Positions 8,781 through 16,560 of a DNA stretch of 64,000 nt are shown here, one piece after another. Positions within the stretch are counted from its first letter, which is position 1. Each line of letters begins with the position of its first letter. Source of the DNA: an uncultured Pelagibacteraceae bacterium. Lineage in GTDB: Bacteria > Pseudomonadota > Alphaproteobacteria > Pelagibacterales > Pelagibacteraceae. A model generated the notes under the pieces. It was not told the origin of the DNA, did not search any database, and saw only the letters and a program-made list of their open reading frames with translations. Where the stretch lies: the NCBI GenBank assembly GCA_902526595.1, contig CABZLO010000001.1, positions 1-64,000 of the forward strand. Reading direction: 5' to 3'. A program made the translations under genes and the position numbers.

Positions 8781-8801
8781 AATCAAGAGTTGATTTTATT
8801 T
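8781..8801 (+). terminator. Weak possible terminator after the glx operon
   Basis: A short stem AATCAA/TTGATT with a 3-base GAG loop is followed by a TTATTTT run, seven bases after the stop of the 136-aa gene. The stem has only two G/C pairs, so termination would be weak at best. Confidence 0.25.
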
Positions 8802-8843
8802 TAAAATCTATTGTCCAGAGTAGGTTTTTGAATATTGTTTTAT

Positions 8844-8872
8844 TTGTAACACCTTTAAAAATTTCATAAGAT
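8844..8872 (+). promoter_or_regulatory. Possible sigma70 promoter for amt
   Basis: TTGTAA (8844-8849) and TAAGAT (8867-8872) are separated by exactly 17 bases and lie 26 bases before the amt start, in the only sizeable gap of the cluster. Both hexamers deviate from consensus, so confidence is low. Confidence 0.3.
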
Positions 8873-8898
8873 TTCTTAAACAAATATGGGGGTAAAAA

Positions 8899-10299
8899 AT
8901 GACTGATCAGTTAGGTGCTCTTACAACTATATTTACAGAATTTTACTACTGGGTAACAGTAGTACTGATGTTTTTAATTCACGTCGGTTTCTGTATGTAC
9001 GAAGTTGGAGCATCAAGATACAAACACCACCAACATACCTTAATGAAAAACACAATGCTTATACCTTTGGTAACAGTAACATGGTTTTTATTTGGTTGGT
9101 GGATTTATTGGGCTTTTCCAACTGGACCTGGACTAGCTCCATCAATAATGACAGAAAGCACCGGACTCGTTTTAAGTGGTGGATTTGGAGGAAATGATCT
9201 TGCTAATCCAACTAATGCTCTTATGGCAGTAAATCTAAACGATCATATTATGGGCGTTTTCTGGGCGGCGTTCTTATTATTTTCATGGACTGCTGCTTCT
9301 ATAGTTTCTGGGGCTATCATTGAAAGGATAACAACTTTTGCTTTCGGAGTTTTAGCAATCGCAATTGGATCTGTTTTCTGGTCGATAGATGCTTCATGGG
9401 GATGGCACTTTGATGGGTGGATGTTAAAACTTTTAGGATATCATGATGCTTATGCGTCAGGTGTTATTCATGCTATAGCAGGTGGATTTGCACTGGGTGT
9501 TCTAATGGTTCTAGGACCAAGAATTGGAAAGTTCTCATCAAGTGGTGAACCAAGAAACATAGGACCTAGAAATCCTTGGCTGGTTACTATTGGATTATTT
9601 CTAATTTATACTGGTTTCTGGGGATTTTATGCAGCATGTAATGTTCCAATTTATGACCTTGGGCCAGAGTATGGAATGGAAGGAGTAACATTCTGGACTG
9701 CAACTAACATCTATTTAACGCCTACTACATTAAGTGGAATAACTATGAACTTCTTAATGTCGTTATCAGGTGGATTGTTAGCTGGATATGTTATTGCAAA
9801 AGGTGATCCTTTCTGGACTTACTCAAGTGGACTAGCAGGTATAATATGTGCATCAGCTGGAAACGACTTATATCATCCAATTCAAGCTTTAATTATTGGT
9901 ATGATTGGTGTTGTAATTTCCTACAAACTTCATTATTGGGTTGAGCGAAAGTTCAAAATTGATGATGCAGTTGGAGCAGTAGCTGTACATGGTTATGCAG
10001 GCTTTATCGGGCTTGTAATCTGTGGATTTGTTTTGAATGGTTATCCTTCATCTGGATATAGTGTTGGAGCTATGTTTGATGGATCAACTTACGCAACAAT
10101 TAATCCATTAGGTCAATTTATAGGAGCAATAATAATGTTCGTAGTTCTTGGACTTATACCAGGATATATAATTGCTAGAGTTCTTAACGGAATGGGTAAA
10201 TTAAGAATCCCACGTGAAGTTGAGATAGCAGGACTAGACTATGAAATGATGGAGACTGCAAAAGATGACGAAAAAGCAGTCGTATCGGCAATCAGGTAA
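8899..10299 (+). CDS. amt: Ammonium transporter family protein (divergent Amt)
   Basis: A 466-aa polytopic membrane protein with about 11 hydrophobic segments and a strong ribosome site (GGGGG). The twin-histidine pore is present: H191, with D183 eight residues before it as in D160/H168 of E. coli AmtB, and H364 in the DDAVGAVAVHG block. The usual GFNAGS signature is replaced by GFYAAC (about 242-247), so it belongs to a divergent branch. It lies directly behind glutamate-synthase-type genes, so ammonium or methylammonium uptake for that pathway is likely. A single-span small protein follows eleven bases later; no GlnK is nearby. Confidence 0.87.
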   Translation: MTDQLGALTTIFTEFYYWVTVVLMFLIHVGFCMYEVGASRYKHHQHTLMKNTMLIPLVTVTWFLFGWWIYWAFPTGPGLAPSIMTESTGLVLSGGFGGNDLANPTNALMAVNLNDHIMGVFWAAFLLFSWTAASIVSGAIIERITTFAFGVLAIAIGSVFWSIDASWGWHFDGWMLKLLGYHDAYASGVIHAIAGGFALGVLMVLGPRIGKFSSSGEPRNIGPRNPWLVTIGLFLIYTGFWGFYAACNVPIYDLGPEYGMEGVTFWTATNIYLTPTTLSGITMNFLMSLSGGLLAGYVIAKGDPFWTYSSGLAGIICASAGNDLYHPIQALIIGMIGVVISYKLHYWVERKFKIDDAVGAVAVHGYAGFIGLVICGFVLNGYPSSGYSVGAMFDGSTYATINPLGQFIGAIIMFVVLGLIPGYIIARVLNGMGKLRIPREVEIAGLDYEMMETAKDDEKAVVSAIR

Positions 10300-10310
10300 A
10301 GGAGAAAAAT

Positions 10311-10541
10311 ATGGCTACAGTATCAAACTGGATAGATCATCTAAATAAACCTGCAGAAGAGGTTGCTGGATCGGTTTATCCTGGAGCAGGATCTAGTGAA
10401 TTTATACTAGTCCTATTGTTAATTGCTGTATGGATTGGATGGAGTGTCATCACAGATAAATCTGAGAGGGAAGAACTTGATAGGTTATCTAGAAAAAGAC
10501 ACGGTGCAAACGATCATAAAAGCAATATTACCGATTGGTAA
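10311..10541 (+). CDS. Small single-span membrane protein downstream of amt
   Basis: A 76-aa protein preceded by AAAGGAG. Residues ~1-28 are soluble, ~29-46 form one hydrophobic helix (FILVLLLIAVWIGWSVI), and the tail is charged (DKSEREELDRLSRKRHG). It is co-transcribed with amt and ends just before a strong terminator. I recognise no family. A small accessory subunit of the transporter is a reasonable inference from position only. Confidence 0.7.
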   Translation: MATVSNWIDHLNKPAEEVAGSVYPGAGSSEFILVLLLIAVWIGWSVITDKSEREELDRLSRKRHGANDHKSNITDW

Positions 10542-10555
10542 TTAAAAGAAAATTT

Positions 10556-10586
10556 GGGCGCTACTTGAATGTAGCGCCCTTTTTTT
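10556..10586 (+). terminator. Rho-independent terminator ending the amt operon
   Basis: A perfect 9-bp stem GGGCGCTAC/GTAGCGCCC with a 6-base loop is followed by seven T residues. It is one of the most GC-rich spots in the window and clearly ends the operon from the left. Confidence 0.92.
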
Positions 10587-10600
10587 ATAATCTTATTATA

Positions 10601-10753
10601 ATGAGTGAAGATAAAAACGATGAGCTAAGACCAACTAAAATGAGAGGGGTTGCTTTCCCAAAAGCAAAGTATGGTGTAATTCTCGCAATTATCTTAATAG
10701 TTGTTGTAAATTTTATTTTATATAAGGAAACTATCTTTTCATTTTTTAAATAA
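10601..10753 (+). CDS. Hypothetical 50-aa single-span membrane protein
   Basis: The ATG at 10601 gives MSEDKNDELRPTKMRG followed by a basic patch and a hydrophobic helix (YGVILAIILIVVVNFILY, about 26-43). An in-frame TTG at 10535 would extend it through the terminator and is rejected. The gene starts 15 bases after the terminator T-run and ends 17 bases before the second glutamine synthetase gene. Topology is probably N-in with one span. No family recognised. Confidence 0.6.
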   Translation: MSEDKNDELRPTKMRGVAFPKAKYGVILAIILIVVVNFILYKETIFSFFK

Positions 10754-10770
10754 TTGTGGTAGCCTAGGTA

Positions 10771-12096
10771 ATGGCTAAAAACTTATTCAAAATAGCAAAG
10801 CAAAAAAAAATAAAATATTTCTTAATAAGCTTTGTTGATCTTTTTGGCGTACTCAGATCAAAACTAGTTCCAGCGCATGCTATTAAAGAAATGCAGACTG
10901 CAGGAGCAGGATTTGCTGGTTTTGCAGCTTGGCTAGATATGTCTCCCGCAGATAGCGATATGTTTGGTATTCCAGATCCTGACAGTCTTATTCAATTACC
11001 TTGGAATAAAGAGGTGGGATGGCTTGCATCAGACTTATGGATGAATGGTAAACCTGTAGAAGCCTCTCCAAGAGTAATGTTAAAGAATCAAATTAAGAAA
11101 TTAAAAAAACAAAATTTAACAATGAAATCAGGTGTAGAGTGCGAATACTTTTTAATTTCACCTGATGGAAATTCTATTGCTGATGTAAGAGACACTCAAT
11201 CTAAACCTTGTTATGACCAATCAGCGTTAATGAGGAGGTATGATTTAATTAAAGAAATTTGTGATTGCATGATTGAGATGGGATGGGGTCCTTATCAAAA
11301 TGATCATGAAGACGCCAATGGACAATTTGAAATGAATTGGGACTATGATGATTGTCTAAAAACAGCTGATAGACACACATTTTTCAAATATATGGTAAAA
11401 ACCATAGCTGAAAAACATGGTTTGAGAGCAACCTTTATGCCTAAACCGTTTGAAAAACTCACAGGTAATGGCTGTCATGCCCACGTATCAGTTTGGGATG
11501 GAAAGAAAAATAAATTTTTAGATAAATCTGACAAGTTTGGACTTAGTAAAATGGCTTATAATTTTTTAGGTGGAGTAATTAAAAACGCCTCATCCCTATC
11601 TGCTTTCTTTAATCCAACAATAAATAGCTATAGAAGAATTAATGCACCTCCAACAAAATCTGGAGCATCATGGTCACCAAGCAGCATATCTTATACAGGC
11701 AATAACAGAACACATATGATAAGAATTCCAGATCCTGGTAGATTTGAATTAAGATTGATGGATGGATCTGCAAATCCATATTTATTACAAGCAAGTGTAT
11801 TAGCTGCTGGGCTGTATGGACTAAAAAATAAAATTGATCCAGGAGAGCCTCTTAATTGTAATATGTACACAAATTACAAAAAATATCCTAATTTACCTAA
11901 ATTACCAAATGAACTTCAAGACTCGCTTGAACTTTTAAAAAATAATAAGGAAATGAATGAGGCTTTTGGAAAAGAAACAATTAATAGTTATATAAAACTT
12001 AGAAAATCTGAAATTAATGAATTTGATAATAAAGAAAACTTCGATAAGTCCAAACCTGTAACGCAATGGGAAAGACAAAATACTTTAGACTGTTAA
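10771..12096 (+). CDS. glnT: Glutamine synthetase family protein (GlnT / gamma-glutamylmethylamide synthetase-like)
   Basis: A 441-aa GS-fold ligase, close in length to rhizobial GlnT and methylotroph GmaS. Motifs in order: GVECEYFLI, NDHEDANGQFEMNW, TGNGCHAHVSVWDG with both ATP-site histidines (236 and 238), NNRTHMIRIPDPGRFELRL and SANPYLLQAS. It would form a gamma-glutamyl amide from glutamate, ATP and ammonia or a small amine. It differs from the 489-aa paralogue at 3662, which lacks the second His. The nearby glxBCD genes make an amine-assimilation role plausible, but the substrate cannot be read from sequence. Confidence 0.85.
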   Translation: MAKNLFKIAKQKKIKYFLISFVDLFGVLRSKLVPAHAIKEMQTAGAGFAGFAAWLDMSPADSDMFGIPDPDSLIQLPWNKEVGWLASDLWMNGKPVEASPRVMLKNQIKKLKKQNLTMKSGVECEYFLISPDGNSIADVRDTQSKPCYDQSALMRRYDLIKEICDCMIEMGWGPYQNDHEDANGQFEMNWDYDDCLKTADRHTFFKYMVKTIAEKHGLRATFMPKPFEKLTGNGCHAHVSVWDGKKNKFLDKSDKFGLSKMAYNFLGGVIKNASSLSAFFNPTINSYRRINAPPTKSGASWSPSSISYTGNNRTHMIRIPDPGRFELRLMDGSANPYLLQASVLAAGLYGLKNKIDPGEPLNCNMYTNYKKYPNLPKLPNELQDSLELLKNNKEMNEAFGKETINSYIKLRKSEINEFDNKENFDKSKPVTQWERQNTLDC

Positions 12097-12097
12097 A

Positions 12098-13231
12098 GTG
12101 AAGAGTTTAAAAAGTATTAAAAACTGGACGCTAACAAAATCTTTAAAAAATAATAATTTCAGTTTTAAAAGAAATTATGTTTTAAAATTTGTCCCTTCTT
12201 TGCTGTTAACAAATGCTTTTAAAACAATTTCTAGATGGAAAAATTATAAGGCTACACCCTTAATTAAACTTGATAAATTACAAAAAAATTTAAAAGTTAA
12301 TAATCTTTTTTATAAAGATGAGTCCAAAAGATTTCATTTAAAATCCTTTAAAGCTTTAGGAGGAGCGTATGCTGTTGAAAGAATATCTAAAGGAAAAAAA
12401 AATATAATTATTTCCTCAGCGACTGCTGGAAACCATGGAAGATCTGTTGCATGGGGTGCAGAAAGATTAGGTTTAAAATGTAAAATCTTCGTAAGTCAAT
12501 ACGTAAGTGATTCAAGAGTTAATGAAATTAAAAAATTTGGAGCTGAAGTTATAAGAGTTAAAGGAGATTACGAAAACTCCCTTAATGAATGTAAAAAGTT
12601 ATCGAAAAAAAATAATTGGAAAATTGTGCAAGATGTTGCGACAAGAGATTACAAATTGGTCCCTCAACTTACAATGGCAGGATATTCCATAATGATAAGA
12701 GAAATATCTAAACAAACTAATCAATATATAACACATATTTTTTTGCAAGCTGGTGTCGGGGGCATGGCTGCCGGTGTTGTTGCTGGTGTAGCAAAATATT
12801 TTAAAAGAATTCCAAAAATTATAATTGTTGAGCCCGATAGAGCTGATTGTGTACTTCAGAGCATTAAAATTAATAGACTTAAAAAAATTAAGATTAAAAA
12901 AGAAAGTATCATGGGCGGTATGTCATGCAATGAAATGTCATATATTCCTTGGCAAATACTAAAAAAAGCAAGCAATTGTTGCGTATCTGTAAGTGATCGG
13001 AATGTTGCCAAAACTGTAGCTATGCTTAAAGACAAAAAGCTTGGCAAAAATTCTATAATTGGTGGAGAGTGCTCTACACCTGGAATTATAAGCCTAATTG
13101 GTGTTTGTAATAATTATAAGACTAAAAAACTCATTGAACTAAACGAAAAATCTAACGTTTTAGTAATAGGATGCGAAGGTAATGCAGATGTTAAACTTTA
13201 CAAACAACTGCTATTTAGAGGAAGAAAATAA
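12098..13231 (+). CDS. PLP-dependent lyase, diaminopropionate ammonia-lyase-like
   Basis: A 377-aa fold-type II PLP enzyme starting at a GTG one base after the upstream stop. It has the PLP lysine motif LKSFKALGGAYAV (K85), the phosphate/substrate loop SATAGNHGRSVAWGA, the glycine loop QAGVGGMAAGVVAG and EPDRADC. These fit the diaminopropionate ammonia-lyase/threonine dehydratase group, with the SFKALGG and AGNHGRSVAWGA wording closest to the former. The reaction would be elimination of ammonia from a 2,3-diamino or 3-substituted amino acid, releasing ammonium beside two GS-type enzymes. The C-terminal GGECSTPG motif is also family-typical. Confidence 0.72.
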   Translation: MKSLKSIKNWTLTKSLKNNNFSFKRNYVLKFVPSLLLTNAFKTISRWKNYKATPLIKLDKLQKNLKVNNLFYKDESKRFHLKSFKALGGAYAVERISKGKKNIIISSATAGNHGRSVAWGAERLGLKCKIFVSQYVSDSRVNEIKKFGAEVIRVKGDYENSLNECKKLSKKNNWKIVQDVATRDYKLVPQLTMAGYSIMIREISKQTNQYITHIFLQAGVGGMAAGVVAGVAKYFKRIPKIIIVEPDRADCVLQSIKINRLKKIKIKKESIMGGMSCNEMSYIPWQILKKASNCCVSVSDRNVAKTVAMLKDKKLGKNSIIGGECSTPGIISLIGVCNNYKTKKLIELNEKSNVLVIGCEGNADVKLYKQLLFRGRK

Positions 13232-13237
13232 ATTCAA

Positions 13238-14656
13238 ATGACAAAAAATGCAATATTTTGGATCAGGGAAGATTTTAGAATTGAACATAATCCAGCACTT
13301 TCTTTTGCTAGTCAAAATCATGATAATGTTATTGGATTATTTATTTATAATAAAGCTGATTTTGATAAAAAACGAGAAGCACAAAAATGGTGGCTTTATA
13401 AATCTTTAGAAGAATTTAAATCTGAATTATCTAAATATAAAATAAATCTTCAAATATTAGAGGGAAATGAGATAGATGTGTTATCAAAGATAAAAAAAAA
13501 AGACAACATTTCAGTTTATTGGAATAAAATATATGAACCAGATGTAATTGCTAAAGGTAAAAAAATTAGAGATGCTTTTTTAAAAAATGAAGTTCAGTTT
13601 AAATATTTTAAAGGAAATATTTTAAATGAATTTCAAGAAGTAACTAAAAATGATGGAACACCCTTTAAAGTATTCAGTCCATTTTGGAGAAATGCTGAAC
13701 AAAAATATTTAAGCTTACCTCCAAGTAAAAATTATATTGTAAAAAAAAAGACAAAGTCAATCACAGTTTTCAAGAATTGTATTGAGCCTAAAGATATTTT
13801 GCCTAAAAAGAATTGGTATAAAAAATTTGAACAATATTGGAAAGTTTCAGAAAGCGATTCAAAAAAAGTTCTTATTAATTTAATTGAAAAAAGGATTAAA
13901 GATTATGGAACGGCTAGAGATTATCCATCGATTGAAGGCACATCAAAATTATCTCCCTATATTAAACATGGTCAAATTCATGTAAGCACTATTTGGCAAA
14001 AGTGTAATGAAATTAAATCTAAAGGAATTGGCTACAGAAAATATATCAATGAATTAGGTTGGCGTGAGTTTTCACATAGTTTAATTAATTATTTTCCAGA
14101 ATTTTTAAAAGGTAATTATAGAAAAGAATTTGATCGATTTCCTTGGGTAAAAAACGAAAAGTTTCTAAAAGCATGGAAATTAGGAATGACAGGCTATCCT
14201 ATTGTAGATGCTGGAATGAGAGAGTTATACGAAACCGGATGGATGCATAACAGAATTAGAATGGTAGTTGGTTCTTTTTTGGTTAAGCATTTGAGAATTA
14301 ATTGGACTGAGGGTGAAAAACATTTCAGAAATTGTTTATTAGATTTTAATAAAGCAAATAACGTAGCTCAATGGCAATGGGTTGCTGGTTGCGGAGCTGA
14401 TGCTGCGCCTTACTTTAGAATATTTAATCCAATTTTGCAGGGTGAAAAATTTGATAAAGAAGGTTTGTATGTAAAGAAATGGGTTCCAGAATTAAATAAA
14501 GTGCCTAATAAATTCATCCACAAACCTTGGGAAATGGAACACAAATATCAAGAAGCAATAAAGACTATAATAGGGAAAGATTATCCTAAACCTATTGTAA
14601 TCCACGAAAAAGCAAGAGCTTCTGCTCTGGAGGCTTTTCAATCACTCAAGAAATAA
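13238..14656 (+). CDS. phrB: Deoxyribodipyrimidine photolyase
   Basis: A 472-aa cryptochrome/photolyase family protein. The N-terminal alpha/beta antenna domain begins NAIFWIREDFRIEHNPAL. The helical FAD domain contains YGTARDYPSIEGTSKLSPYIKHG-type sequence (about residues 226-248), NELGWREFSHSL, GYPIVDAGMRELYETGWMHN and NNVAQWQWVAGCGADAAPYF, with tryptophans of the electron-transfer chain in place. It uses blue light to split cyclobutane pyrimidine dimers, fitting a surface-ocean organism. It follows the lyase gene by six bases and converges with the YjbQ gene. Confidence 0.9.
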   Translation: MTKNAIFWIREDFRIEHNPALSFASQNHDNVIGLFIYNKADFDKKREAQKWWLYKSLEEFKSELSKYKINLQILEGNEIDVLSKIKKKDNISVYWNKIYEPDVIAKGKKIRDAFLKNEVQFKYFKGNILNEFQEVTKNDGTPFKVFSPFWRNAEQKYLSLPPSKNYIVKKKTKSITVFKNCIEPKDILPKKNWYKKFEQYWKVSESDSKKVLINLIEKRIKDYGTARDYPSIEGTSKLSPYIKHGQIHVSTIWQKCNEIKSKGIGYRKYINELGWREFSHSLINYFPEFLKGNYRKEFDRFPWVKNEKFLKAWKLGMTGYPIVDAGMRELYETGWMHNRIRMVVGSFLVKHLRINWTEGEKHFRNCLLDFNKANNVAQWQWVAGCGADAAPYFRIFNPILQGEKFDKEGLYVKKWVPELNKVPNKFIHKPWEMEHKYQEAIKTIIGKDYPKPIVIHEKARASALEAFQSLKK

Positions 14657-14661
14657 ATGCT

Positions 14662-15081
14662 TTATTCTCCAATAAAATGGTGAATAATTGTTCTATTTTG
14701 TGGCTCTAAACGATGTTCAAATAAATATAAACCCTGCCAAGTTCCAAGCAATAATTCAGTATCTTTAATACTAAGAGAAATTTGATTGTTTGTTAATGCA
14801 GATTTTATATGTGCAGGCATATCATCTTTACCCTCAGTGGTGTGAATGTACAATTTATTGTTCATAGGTACTAGTTTGTCAAAATAATTTATTAAATCTG
14901 TTTGAACATCTGGATCAGCATTTTCTTGAACAATTAGGGATGCACTAGTATGTTGAATGCTTAAATTAAGCATCCCATCTTTAAACTTATTATTGTTAAT
15001 CCACTGAATTGTCTGATCAGTGAATTCATACAACCTTTGACCACTAGTACTTATTTTAAGATTAAAGAACTCTTGCTTCAT
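14662..15081 (-). CDS. YjbQ/UPF0047 family protein (secondary thiamine-phosphate synthase-type)
   Basis: A 139-aa protein of the YjbQ family. The characteristic blocks are all present: LSIQHTSASLIVQENADPDV, HTTEGKDDMPAHIKSAL and GTWQGLYLFEHR. Some members show weak thiamine-phosphate synthase activity in E. coli, but the physiological role is not settled. Its start shares a base with the stop of the upstream ZapE-like gene, so the two are co-transcribed. Confidence 0.85.
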   Translation of the reverse strand: MKQEFFNLKISTSGQRLYEFTDQTIQWINNNKFKDGMLNLSIQHTSASLIVQENADPDVQTDLINYFDKLVPMNNKLYIHTTEGKDDMPAHIKSALTNNQISLSIKDTELLLGTWQGLYLFEHRLEPQNRTIIHHFIGE

Positions 15082-16133
15082 TAATTTTTTTTCACAGATG
15101 TTAATTCATATAATCGACTAATAGTTCGTTTGAATGAGTTTTCTAATAATCTTGATGAAGTAAATTGATCTATATTTTGATCAGCAGTAACAGCTAAAGG
15201 AATATTTTTGTCATATATGACATCTATTAAAGTTATAAATCGTTGTTGTTGATTGGAATTAATATCATTAAATTGTGGAATATTATCAAGAGTAACAAAT
15301 TTGCAATTTTTAATTATCTCCAAATAATCTTCAGCACCAAGGTTTCGATTACATAGATCATCAAAATTAAATCTAGCTACTCCTTCATAAAAATGTTCTA
15401 TTTTAAAATCTCTTCCCTTTACGCTAATTATTTTTGCTAAATGATTTTTATCTTTTGTGATAGTTCTAAAAAATTTATTTATTTTAAAATTAGTCTCTTG
15501 ATTGAGAGGATAAAAATATCTTTGTTTTTGATTTTCATTTGATTTTCTATAATCGTCTTCTATTTTAAGCTCAAGTTCAACAGAATGTTTCTCCATAATT
15601 TTTATAAAAGGTTTAAACTGATCTCTTTGAAGTCCATCTTTATAAAGTTCAGAAATTTTTGTATTAGACGTTAAAATAATTTTAATATTTTCTTTAAATA
15701 TTTGCTCAAATAATTTTCCTAAAATCATCGCATCAACAATATTGGTTACTTGAAACTCATCAAAATAAATTAATTTAGTTTTAAATTTTAAATCTTTTAC
15801 AAATTGGTTGATTATGTTTTCTTCATTATTTTCCTTTCTTTCATGTGCAAAATCATGAAATCTCAGCATAAACTCATTGAAGTGCTGTCTTAATTTTTTT
15901 TCTTCTACTAAATCAAAAAAAAAATTTAAGATCATTGTTTTTCCAACACCAACTCCTCCATGTAAATAAAAAGCTAGTCTTGAATTATTTTTTGAAAAAA
16001 ATTTATTTAAAATTGATTTATTAAAATTTAAATTATAATAACTTTTTAATTCGTCAATAATAGTTAATTGAGAAGAATTAATTTCTAAATTATTTTTTTT
16101 ACAAAAATTTTGGAAAAGATTGTCTAAATTCAT
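15081..16133 (-). CDS. zapE: AFG1/ZapE family AAA ATPase
   Basis: A 350-aa P-loop ATPase with Walker A HGGVGVGKT (residues 58-66) and Walker B LIYFDEFQV (D125, E126), followed by the family's VDAMILGKLFEQIF block and ILTSNTKISELY. ZapE/AFG1 proteins are linked to cell division at constriction sites in E. coli and to mitochondrial protein quality control in eukaryotes. The start overlaps the upstream cupin gene by four bases. Confidence 0.87.
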   Translation of the reverse strand: MNLDNLFQNFCKKNNLEINSSQLTIIDELKSYYNLNFNKSILNKFFSKNNSRLAFYLHGGVGVGKTMILNFFFDLVEEKKLRQHFNEFMLRFHDFAHERKENNEENIINQFVKDLKFKTKLIYFDEFQVTNIVDAMILGKLFEQIFKENIKIILTSNTKISELYKDGLQRDQFKPFIKIMEKHSVELELKIEDDYRKSNENQKQRYFYPLNQETNFKINKFFRTITKDKNHLAKIISVKGRDFKIEHFYEGVARFNFDDLCNRNLGAEDYLEIIKNCKFVTLDNIPQFNDINSNQQQRFITLIDVIYDKNIPLAVTADQNIDQFTSSRLLENSFKRTISRLYELTSVKKN

Positions 16134-16558
16134 TTTTTGGTTTTAAAGTCAATACCATATTCTGATCTTGGTCCTTTACGTAATCCAAATGGACCAGAAA
16201 TAAATATAGTCAATGGTCTTGTTCCTGGCTTAAGGTCCACTCTATGCAAATTATTTGCTGATCTAAAGCCAATATAACCAGGTGGTCTCCAGAATTTTCC
16301 TGTACTCAAAGTCTCCCAATAACCATCTCTTAAAACTATTGTTATATAAGGAAAAGTGTGATTATGCACACCTTCACCATGATCATCAGCCAGCATCTCA
16401 TGTATTAATATATTGAATGGAAACCACTTTGGTCGATGTCGCATTAAAACATAATACCGATTCATCCATGGCTTGGCTTCATCAAATTTAGGATGAGAAG
16501 GACCTCTGTCTAATACAACTTTTTTTCTACCGATCTTCTCTAAAAATTTTAAGATCAT
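16130..16558 (-). CDS. Cupin-like hypothetical protein
   Basis: A 142-aa protein from the ATG at 16558; a TTG two codons earlier overlaps the bamB stop and is less likely. A double-stranded beta-helix pattern is visible, with GVHNHTFPYITIVLRDGYWE (H65, H67) and NNLHRVDL (H105) as candidate metal ligands. It resembles small cupin proteins of unknown function. It sits in the bamB-zapE transcription unit. No substrate can be proposed. Confidence 0.65.
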   Translation of the reverse strand: MILKFLEKIGRKKVVLDRGPSHPKFDEAKPWMNRYYVLMRHRPKWFPFNILIHEMLADDHGEGVHNHTFPYITIVLRDGYWETLSTGKFWRPPGYIGFRSANNLHRVDLKPGTRPLTIFISGPFGLRKGPRSEYGIDFKTKK

Positions 16559-16560
16559 AT

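Noticed and set aside
8775-8898. Riboswitch in the spacer before amt
   Set aside because: No glycine, SAM or glutamine riboswitch core could be recognised; only a weak hairpin and a possible promoter are seen.
10535-10600. TTG-initiated extension of the 50-aa membrane protein
   Set aside because: It would run through a strong terminator stem; the ATG at 10601 gives a sensible protein.
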